Assembly (NCBI GenBank): GCA_038248985.1
Contig: JBBRWV010000035.1
Span: 1-28,025, forward strand
Direction: 5' to 3'
DNA length: 28,025 nt
DNA from: JBBRWV01 sp038248985
Lineage (GTDB): Bacteria; Planctomycetota; Phycisphaerae; WQYP01
The position numbers and the translations under genes were made by a program. Below, piece after piece: positions 1-6,659 of the stretch. Position 1 is the first letter of the stretch. The number at the start of each line of letters is the position of its first letter. Under the pieces are notes generated by a model. The model saw only the letters and a list, made by a program, of their open reading frames with translations. It was not told where the DNA came from and did not search any database.

Positions 1-44
1 GCGGGAACTGGCTCGTGCTGGGGTTGCTTACTGAGGGCTGAAAC

Positions 45-752
45 TTACTTGCGACGGCGTCCTAGAAGAGCCAGGGCACCCATGCCCAGAAGGCCCAGGC
101 TGGCGGGTTCGGGGATCGCTGAAGCGTTATCAGCAATTTGAAAACCATTCAAAATGGCGAAGTGATCGGCGTGCGGAGCGACGGTAAATGTGAGATCGCC
201 GCTTCCATCGCTCGACGCGGTTAAATTTTGCCGATAATTGTCATTCAGCACATAAGATGTGCGTTGCGTGGGGTTGGTGGATCCTGAGAGCTGGCCGCTA
301 AATATCCCCCCCTGTCCGGGTTGGTCGCCCGCGCTATAGGCCACCAGATGATAGCTGCTGTTTAAGGCCAGACCGCTCAAGGTTACGGTGGCGGTACCCC
401 AAAACCCATAGGCATAATCCCGCAACAAATTGTTAGTGGTGGGCAGGCCACCACCGGCATTATTGGCGTATGCGGAGGCTGTCAGGGTCAATTTCACGGC
501 GGAGGAACTGCCGGAGGAAGTCGTGAGAGCCATGTTGGTCACGTTACCTATGACTTTGTTCCATTGATCGGTGGACGCACCAAGCACTGCGGCACCTGAA
601 TATAGGGGGCTGTCATTCCCGCCCCAACTGTTGCCGATATCGACATTGATAAGTGCCGCCTGCGTCGAGGCGATTCCCGAGAACAATGCGGCTGCGGCAA
701 TTGCGGCCGCCATCACACGAGTGCCCATTTTCGGTTTGCTGCTCTTGGTCAT
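45..752 (-). CDS. PEP-CTERM sorting domain protein (exported, unknown function)
   Basis: The 235-residue product has an N-terminal signal peptide: basic residues, then an Ala-rich hydrophobic stretch at about 13-28, with likely cleavage after A32 (STQA/AL). It ends in a typical PEP-CTERM anchor: the I-P-E-P motif, a Gly/Leu-rich membrane helix and a terminal RRRK. Proteins with this tail are exported and processed by exosortase, and usually end up in the cell surface or extracellular matrix. The middle, rich in Ser, Gly, Asn and Thr, matches no enzyme I recognise. I chose the ATG at 752 because GGGAG lies 8 bases upstream (plus positions 761-765); the longer frame to 803 starts with TTG and adds residues in front of the signal peptide. 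It is divergent from the XylR-like regulator at 1255, which may control it. The anchor is clear; the function is unknown. Confidence 0.85.
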   Translation of the reverse strand: MTKSSKPKMGTRVMAAAIAAAALFSGIASTQAALINVDIGNSWGGNDSPLYSGAAVLGASTDQWNKVIGNVTNMALTTSSGSSSAVKLTLTASAYANNAGGGLPTTNNLLRDYAYGFWGTATVTLSGLALNSSYHLVAYSAGDQPGQGGIFSGQLSGSTNPTQRTSYVLNDNYRQNLTASSDGSGDLTFTVAPHADHFAILNGFQIADNASAIPEPASLGLLGMGALALLGRRRK

Positions 753-1254
753 GTTTACTACTCCCGCGAAAGAGAAATTACACACCGCCTCATCGCGACG
801 CAACGGGGTGGTGTGGACGAAATCGATAGCAACTTCTGCCAGCGCGGTTCAACCCGTTCAGAGAACGCGCGCACAAAAGTCTCTCTCATCCGTCCAACAA
901 TCTCTCTCTCTCGCAGATGGACTTCAAGCCCTCCATGCGGCCACTGAAGTGAGTGCCGCGAGGGAACGTCTCGGCGTTGGTTGGTCATCGCCCGATTCAG
1001 CGACATTTGTCGGGACCGGCGCGAACACGCAGAGGTTGATATACTGTATCGCGCCTTTCGCCGTCGTGTCAGTTGTTTCGCGACAAAAATGTTCCTTTTT
1101 GCGACATCCCTCTGGCGTGGAGTCTTCCTGCGAATGCTTTCCGGAAAAAGTCTGCAAAATAGCTCCCATAATCATTCTTGCCGCCATTCAGTCATTGAGC
1201 ATTTGCCGTTAAAAGAATCTTGATTTACGCAATCCAACCGATAACCTCATCACC
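753..1254. promoter_or_regulatory. Divergent intergenic region between PEP-CTERM gene and XylR-like regulator
   Basis: No credible gene lies in these 500 bases; the open frames here have no family features. The gap separates two divergent genes, so both promoters should be inside it. Visible elements are a short CT repeat at about 903-914, an inverted repeat CGACA-TT-TGTCG at 1001-1012, and further GCGACA copies near 1080-1085 and 1101-1106. The GCGACA words are candidate binding sites for the neighbouring AraC-type regulator. That is inference from position and repetition only. Confidence 0.4.
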
Positions 1255-2442
1255 ATGATTGCCATCGGAACACACATTGGTTACAGCCGCATCGATCCGC
1301 TCATCATGGACGGTATTCTGGAGTATGCGGACCAGCATCCGAGCTCGCACTGCAGGGAGGTGATCATTTTCCCATGGCGGGAAAACAGCGGGTCGCTCTT
1401 GCAGCAACTGCCCATCCGTGGAATCATCACCCAGATATGGGATTATCGTGAATCGTCGTGCGTCATCGCCTCGGGTCTCCCGGCGGTCATTGTCGCTCAT
1501 CCGTCTCCCGGCCGGCTCGCTTCAATCAATGTCGATGATGTTGCCGTCGGACGCGCCGCAGCGAACTATTTTTTGCAGCGCGGCTATCGCCACTTCGGGT
1601 TTGCTCCTTACTTCAGGGCGGCGGAGTTTTCCGAACAACGGCTCATGGGGTTCGTCAGCACTCTGCACACCGCAGGCTATGGAGCCTCGATTTTTGGCGG
1701 GCATCCGGGGATGGCCACCCTTCCGCCCGGCGCCACGCGCGAGGGCGTTGAAATGACGGCCTGGCTGCAAAGTTTACCCAAGCCGATGGCTCTGCTCGCA
1801 TGTACCGACACCGTCGCGCAGCTGGTGGATGATGCCGCCCGTGTGGCGCGGTTGGCCATTCCTGGCCAAATAGCGCTCCTGGGAATCAACAATGAAGTTT
1901 CCTTTTATCACAGCGCCTGGGGTATTTCGAGCATTGAGCTGCCTTTCAGGAAAATTGGATATCGAGCCGCGGAAGTGCTGGACAACCTCATCCGTGGCAT
2001 CCCGCCCGATCCGCTGGTCGAACGCCTGCCGCCGGTGGAAATTGTCACTCGGGCTTCGAGCGATGCGCATGCGCTCAACGATGCGGATGTGGCCGACGCG
2101 GTGCGTTTCATTCGTGAAAAATACTCGGAGGGGATTGATGTGCAGGATGTCTTGAACAAAATTTCGCTGGGGCGCAGGACGCTCGAACGGCGTTTTCGTA
2201 TCGCCTTGGGCATCACCCCCAAGCAAGAAATTCAACGGGTGCGTGTGCTCAATGCAAAGCTGCTTCTGGCGCAAACCAGTCTGGCAATCTCCGAAATCGC
2301 AGGTGCGGTCGGTTTCCCCAATCGCAGCAAGTTTTTCACGACCTTTAAATCCGCCACGGGACTATCACCCGCCGGCTACCGTGGGTCTCTCCATCACCTG
2401 CGCACCCCCAAACGTAAGGGCGGCGGGGGGCGGGTTTTGTAA
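1255..2442 (+). CDS. XylR-like transcriptional regulator (LacI-type sensor plus AraC DNA-binding domain)
   Basis: The 395-residue protein joins a periplasmic-binding-protein-like sensor (about 1-265) to an AraC-type double helix-turn-helix (about 285-378). Sensor features are the INVDDVAVG segment near 91-99, the ACTDTVAQLV segment near 182-191 and the LLGINNE strand near 208-214. The first HTH is around 294-319 and the second (LAISEIAGAVGF onward) around 343-375, including the conserved FFTTFKSATGLSPAGYR tail. This architecture is that of E. coli XylR, which binds a sugar and activates catabolic genes. No sugar gene is adjacent here, so the ligand is unknown. The ATG at 1255 is the first usable start after an in-frame stop at 1210; no clear Shine-Dalgarno site precedes it. 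The likely target is the divergent PEP-CTERM gene, itself, or both. Confidence 0.88.
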   Translation: MIAIGTHIGYSRIDPLIMDGILEYADQHPSSHCREVIIFPWRENSGSLLQQLPIRGIITQIWDYRESSCVIASGLPAVIVAHPSPGRLASINVDDVAVGRAAANYFLQRGYRHFGFAPYFRAAEFSEQRLMGFVSTLHTAGYGASIFGGHPGMATLPPGATREGVEMTAWLQSLPKPMALLACTDTVAQLVDDAARVARLAIPGQIALLGINNEVSFYHSAWGISSIELPFRKIGYRAAEVLDNLIRGIPPDPLVERLPPVEIVTRASSDAHALNDADVADAVRFIREKYSEGIDVQDVLNKISLGRRTLERRFRIALGITPKQEIQRVRVLNAKLLLAQTSLAISEIAGAVGFPNRSKFFTTFKSATGLSPAGYRGSLHHLRTPKRKGGGGRVL

Positions 2443-2469
2443 GGGCGGGAGGCTCGAGTAGAAAGGTGG

Positions 2470-2516
2470 GGGTGAGCGGGGAGATGGGGCATGCGGGCGG
2501 CTGTTCACCCTTTTTT
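2470..2516 (+). terminator. Possible terminator after the XylR-like gene
   Basis: GGGTGA at 2470-2475 pairs with TCACCC at 2505-2510 and is followed directly by six T residues. The stem is only 6 base pairs and the loop is 29 bases, so this is a weak candidate. It lies where two convergent genes meet. Confidence 0.25.
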
Positions 2517-3554
2517 CTTTCGGGGCTTCGGCGTTGGCTTGGGTAGTTGTTTTATCGCCTGCTCAAAATCGGCATCGACCGGGCTGTTTTGGGTTTGGGC
2601 GATAGAGCGTTTTTTTAATTTGTCGTATTCGAGTTCGGCCTTGGTCTGCGCCATTTCGTGGGAGATTCGGCCGGTGTGGGTGAGGATGTCGCGGTCGTTG
2701 AGTTTCAAGAACCCATCAAGCTTTGTGATCCAGTCCGTCATGTGCATGGGAACGCGGCGCAGGGCCTGGCCCTCGGCGAAGATGAGGTATTGTTCGATTA
2801 GGTTGTTGAGTGCGGCCCGTTCAGGTTCGGTGAGGTAGTTCTTGGCGATTGAGACGTCTTGTTTGCGGACGACCGTGCCGCGCCAGTTGGTCAGGCCGAG
2901 GTTGGGCTTGGCGGCGTTCGCGCGGGCGTGGACGATCTCGGCTGCGGTTTGTCCGGTGATGGCCCAATGGACCTTGTTTTGAACGGTCTTGAAGAACAGG
3001 AGACTGAGGGGTTGCGTGGGGTCATAGTCGATGCTGGTGGCGTAGAGGTCGGTGATTTTTTGATAGAACCGGGGTTCGGATGTGCGGATGTCCTGGATGC
3101 GGCGGGTGAGTTCTTCGAAGTAGTCGAAGGGTTGGTGGGGATTTTTCAGGCGTTCGTCATCAAGGGTGAAGCCTTTGACGATGTATTCCCGCAGACGCTG
3201 GGTGGCTCAGATGCGGAAGCGGGTGGCGACGGCGCTTTTGATGCGGTAGCCGACGGAGATGATGGCGTCGAGATTGTATATATCGGTGCGGCGTTGGACG
3301 GAGCGTACGCCTTCCTGGCGAACCGACAAGGATTCCTTGTGAGTTCCCGCGAGCTCCAGTTCGCCCTCAGCGTAGATGTTCTGAAGGTGGAGGCTGATAT
3401 TTTGCTGGGTGGTCTGGAAGAGTTTCGCCATGAGCTGCTGGGTGAGCCAGACGGTTTCGCCTTCCAGGCATACTTCGAGTTTGAGTTTTCCGTCTGGGGC
3501 TTGGTAGACGAGGAATTGGCCGCTGGGCGGGGGTGAGGGTGGAGGTGGGTTCAT
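2505..3554 (-). pseudogene. RhuM family protein interrupted by one in-frame TGA
   Basis: Read leftward from the ATG at 3554, the frame matches the RhuM (virulence RhuM) family, proteins of about 330-350 residues with a KilA-N/Bro-like N-terminus often found near restriction and mobile loci. The N-terminal half has the VWLTQQLMAKLFQTTQQNIS segment, and NLDAIISVGYRIKSAVATRFRI leads into a TGA at 3207-3209. The same frame then runs open to 2505 with the expected continuation: ATQRLREYIVKGFTLDDERL, a FYQKITDLYATSIDYDP segment and a basic KKK tail. Counting the stop, the frame is 350 codons, the normal length. Family members usually carry Trp between FRI and ATQ, so a TGG-to-TGA change is the simplest explanation. 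GGGAG lies 5 bases before the start. The function of the family is not settled. Either the gene is dead or a 115-residue N-terminal domain is still made. Confidence 0.8.
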
Positions 3555-3597
3555 GGTAGCTCCCGTGGTGGCGTGAAGATCGTGGGAGTTTTTGAAG

Positions 3598-4401
3598 TTA
3601 CAGCCATTTGAGATGGAAGCCGCCGTCGATGTTGAGGACTTCGCCGGTGGAGAAGGGGAGGAGGTTTTGGGCGATGGCGGAGACGGCGCGGGCGATGTCG
3701 TCGGGTTGGCCCCAGCGTTGGAGGGGGGAGAGACCGGCGGCGATGAGTTGGTCGTATTTGGCTTTGACGGGGCCGGTCATGTCGGTTTCGATGATGCCGG
3801 GGCGGATTTCGTAGACGTTGATGTTGTGGGGCGCGAGGCGGACGGCGAAGAGTTTGGTGAGCATGGCGAGGCCGGATTTGGCGATGCAGTAGTCGCCGCG
3901 GTTGATGGAGGCGGTGTAGGCGGAGACGGAGGAGATGGTGACGATGGCGGGGTGGTAGGCGTCGGGCGGGGCGAGGGCGGGGGCGCGGGTGGTTTGGAAT
4001 TTGAGCATTTCATTGGCGACGCGTTGGGTGAGGAAGTAGGGGCCTTTGAGGTTGATGTGGAGGAGGCGGTCGAAGGATTCTTCGGAGGCTTCGAGGATGT
4101 CGGCGCGGACGTTGGGGGCGACGCCGGCGTTGTTGACGAGGAGGTCGATGCGGCCGGCGGAATTTTTCCAGGCGAGGGATTGGTCGACGAGGCGGGCGCG
4201 GTCGGCGGTGGAGGAGATGTCGGCTTGGAGGGCGAGGGCGTGTCCGCCGGCGGCTTCGATGGCGGCGACGGTGTCGAGGGCGGCCTGGGCGTTGGAGGCA
4301 TAGTTGACGATGACGTTCCAGTGGAGGTTGCCGAGGGCGAGGGCGATGCCTTTGCCGATGCCGCGGGAGGCGCCGGTGACGAGCGCGGTTTGTGGGGGCA
4401 T
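3598..4401 (-). CDS. SDR-family NAD(P)H oxidoreductase (3-ketoacyl reductase-like)
   Basis: This 267-residue short-chain dehydrogenase/reductase has every classical motif: the dinucleotide-binding TGASRGIG at 9-16, NNAG at 90-93, and the catalytic triad S158, Y171 and K175 (YCIAK). The C-terminus, GEVLNIDGGFHL, is also typical. SDRs of this kind reduce or oxidise a carbonyl/hydroxyl using NAD(P)H in the cytoplasm; the closest general class is FabG-like, but the substrate cannot be read from sequence. An Ala/Pro-rich insertion at about 138-150 (TRAPALAPPDAYH) is unusual for FabG and argues against a core fatty-acid role. I chose the ATG at 4401 because AAAGGA lies 8 bases upstream and the fold begins right after it; a GTG at 4488 would add an unstructured leader. 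It lies 123 bases downstream of the SecA gene on the same strand. Confidence 0.87.
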   Translation of the reverse strand: MPPQTALVTGASRGIGKGIALALGNLHWNVIVNYASNAQAALDTVAAIEAAGGHALALQADISSTADRARLVDQSLAWKNSAGRIDLLVNNAGVAPNVRADILEASEESFDRLLHINLKGPYFLTQRVANEMLKFQTTRAPALAPPDAYHPAIVTISSVSAYTASINRGDYCIAKSGLAMLTKLFAVRLAPHNINVYEIRPGIIETDMTGPVKAKYDQLIAAGLSPLQRWGQPDDIARAVSAIAQNLLPFSTGEVLNIDGGFHLKWL

Positions 4402-4524
4402 GGTGGTGGTCCTTTGTGGGGAGAAAGAATCTTTGCGCGGGGCGTTGAGTTTGAAAAGTATCTTAGCGAAAGGAGGGCGGGGCGTCACAGCGTGAAGTGG
4501 GGATCTGCGGGGCGATGATGGAAT

Positions 4525-6597
4525 CTATTCAGAGCCGGCGAAGCCGAGGGATTCGTCGAGCCAGTCGTCGGAGCGGAGGACGGATTTTCGTTGGGCGAGG
4601 GCGATGCGTTGGGCGCGTTTTTGGGCGCGGGCGAAGGCGCGTTGGGCGAGGTGATAGGCGGGGCCGGCGAGGGGGGTTTCTTTTTGGCCGGAGAGTTTGC
4701 GGAGGAGTTTGACGAGCAGGGGGGTGTAGCGGGTGACGAGTTCGTCGTCGAGGGAGACGAAGGCCTGGGCGCGGCCGGGGTCGCCCTGGCGTGCGGCGCG
4801 GCCGAAGAGTTGGCGGTCGACGCGTTTGGATTCATGGCGTTCGGTGGCGACGACGGCGAGTCCGCCGACGTCGACGACGCCGCGGGCGAGTTTGATGTCG
4901 ATGCCGCGTCCGGCCATGTTGGTGGCGACGGTGATTTTATTGAGGACGCCGGCGCCGGCGATGATCTGGGCTTCTTCTTTATGGCGGATGGCGTTGAGGA
5001 CCTGGTGGTGCAGGGCGGTGGGGAGGGCGGAGAGCATTTCGGAGAGGCGTTCGGAGCTTTTCACGGAGCGCGTGCCGACGAGGACGGGTTGTTCTTTTTG
5101 GTGGAGTGCGGCGATGTGGGCGGTGATGGCGTTCCACTTGGCGTCATCGGAGGCGTAGATGACGTCGGGGTGTTGGACGCGGATGCAGGGTTTGTTGGTG
5201 GGGATGAGGACGACGGGCATGTGGTAGATCTGCCAGAATTCGCGGGCGGCTTCGGCGCCGGTGCCGGTCATGCCGCAGAGTCTTTTGTAGCTGCGGAAGA
5301 AGCGTTGGAAGCTGATGCGGGCGTAGGTGTCTTTGGGGGGATTGACGAGGATATCTTCCTTGGCTTCGATGGCCTGGTGGAGGCCTTCGCGCCAGGTGCG
5401 GTCGGGCATGAGGCGGCCGGTGAATTCATCGACGATGACGACTTTGTCGTGGCCTTTTTCTTCGTCGGGGGCGATGACGTATTGTTTGCCGCGGAGGTAG
5501 AACTCGCGGGCGGTGAGGGCCTGGGTGACGAGTTCTTCGGCGCGGCGCGCGCCGTGCCAGATTCCGCCGTGGGCGTCGGCCATCTCCATGACGGTGCCGA
5601 AGCCTTCGTCGGTGAGTTCGATCTCGCGATAGCGGAGGTTGACGGAGTAATGTTTTTGCTGGACGAGGCGAGCGGCGATGTGTGCAGCTTGGCGGAAGGC
5701 TTCGACCTGTTCTTTGTTGGGGGCGTCGCCGGAGATGATGAGGGGGGTGACGGATTCATCGATGAGGACGGAGTCGGCTTCGTCGATGATGGCGAAGGCG
5801 AGGCCGCGTTGGACGAGGCGGTCGGTGCCGCCGCCGGCGGGTCCGTTGATCATTTTGGCGAGGATGGCGGAGGGGAGGTTGGCGAGTTTGCCGAGGGTGA
5901 GGCGGTCACGGAGGAAGTCAGCGCAGACTTCTTTGTTGGTGGCGTAGGTGATGTCGGCGTGATAGGCGGCGCGGCGTGCGGGGGGTTCGTGGTCGGCTTG
6001 GATGGCGGCGACGGAGAGGCCGCAGAATTCGTAGATGGAGCGCATGGCGTCAGCATCGCGTTGGGCGAGGTAGTCATTGACGGTGATGACGTGGGCACCT
6101 TTGCCGCGCCAGCCGGCGAGGACGGCGGGGATGGTGGCAGTGAGGGTTTTGCCTTCGCCGGTGGCCATTTCGGTGACGCATCCGTGGAACAGGGCCAGGG
6201 CGCCGGCGACCTGAACGCGGTAGTGTTTTTCATTACGCTTGCGGGCGGCGACTTCGCGGACGAGGGCGGCGGCGCGGAGGATGTCGGCGGGTTTTTCTTT
6301 GCCGGTGCGGAAGGTGGCGCGGAGGTCGAGGGCTTCTGCGCGGAGGGAGGCGTCGGTGAGCTTGGCAAAGTGGGCATCATGCAGGAGGGCGGCGTCGGCC
6401 ATTTTCAAATAGCGGTGGGTGCTGTGGCGGAGGCGGGCGATATAGCCGCGGAAGGTGTCGAAGAGGGCGTCGAGATTTTTGGGAAGGGGTACGGCAGGGC
6501 CGCGATGGGAGAGCATTTGCCAGGTGGCGGACGGCACGACGTCGATCGGCACGGAGGGTGCCGGGGAGTTTTGGGAGAAGGTGGTGTTGATGGCCAT
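4525..6597 (-). CDS. secA: Short SecA-like preprotein translocase ATPase (paralogue lacking the C-terminal region)
   Basis: The 690-residue protein is a SecA-family DEAD motor. Walker A is ATGEGKT at 145-151, the VNDYLAQRDA motif follows at 173, YATNKEVCADFLRD at 218-231 replaces the usual YGTNNEFGFDYLRD, and the Walker B DEAD is at 272-275. Later motifs are GMTGTG, ATNMAGRGIDIKL and RQLFGRAARQGDPG. Canonical SecA is about 840-950 residues. This one stops soon after the start of the helical scaffold helix, so most of the scaffold/wing region and the C-terminal zinc linker are missing. It also has an extra N-terminal segment of about 40 residues. SecA drives protein export through SecYEG; this short form is probably a specialised second copy, not the housekeeping enzyme. 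It lies 62 bases downstream of the M50-HlyD fusion gene, which suggests a joint export role. The ATG at 6597 has no clear Shine-Dalgarno site. Confidence 0.9.
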   Translation of the reverse strand: MAINTTFSQNSPAPSVPIDVVPSATWQMLSHRGPAVPLPKNLDALFDTFRGYIARLRHSTHRYLKMADAALLHDAHFAKLTDASLRAEALDLRATFRTGKEKPADILRAAALVREVAARKRNEKHYRVQVAGALALFHGCVTEMATGEGKTLTATIPAVLAGWRGKGAHVITVNDYLAQRDADAMRSIYEFCGLSVAAIQADHEPPARRAAYHADITYATNKEVCADFLRDRLTLGKLANLPSAILAKMINGPAGGGTDRLVQRGLAFAIIDEADSVLIDESVTPLIISGDAPNKEQVEAFRQAAHIAARLVQQKHYSVNLRYREIELTDEGFGTVMEMADAHGGIWHGARRAEELVTQALTAREFYLRGKQYVIAPDEEKGHDKVVIVDEFTGRLMPDRTWREGLHQAIEAKEDILVNPPKDTYARISFQRFFRSYKRLCGMTGTGAEAAREFWQIYHMPVVLIPTNKPCIRVQHPDVIYASDDAKWNAITAHIAALHQKEQPVLVGTRSVKSSERLSEMLSALPTALHHQVLNAIRHKEEAQIIAGAGVLNKITVATNMAGRGIDIKLARGVVDVGGLAVVATERHESKRVDRQLFGRAARQGDPGRAQAFVSLDDELVTRYTPLLVKLLRKLSGQKETPLAGPAYHLAQRAFARAQKRAQRIALAQRKSVLRSDDWLDESLGFAGSE

Positions 6598-6608
6598 GGT
6601 TAATGCTT

Positions 6609-6639
6609 AAGTTTCAAGGTTCAAGGTTCAAGTTTCAAG
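6609..6639. repeat. Heptamer tandem repeat in the gap before the SecA-like gene
   Basis: About four imperfect copies of a 7-base unit (GTTCAAG/GTTTCAAG) lie head to tail between the M50-HlyD stop and the SecA-like start. The block begins and ends with the GTTTCAAG variant and has GGTTCAAGGTTCAAG in the middle. Its position in the leader of the secA-like gene allows a regulatory role, but none is shown. Confidence 0.7.
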
Positions 6640-6659
6640 TGGGGGCCAACTTGATCCTT

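Noticed and set aside
3207..3209. UGA read as Trp (altered genetic code) or selenocysteine in RhuM
   Set aside because: accA and the GH5 gene end in TGA at the expected family lengths, so UGA is a stop here; no SECIS-like hairpin follows and the family has no selenoproteins.
4591..6603. A 670-codon open frame opposite the SecA-like gene
   Set aside because: It is made of Gly, Asp, Glu, Val and Ala only and mirrors the C-ending codons of the true gene; no family motif is present.
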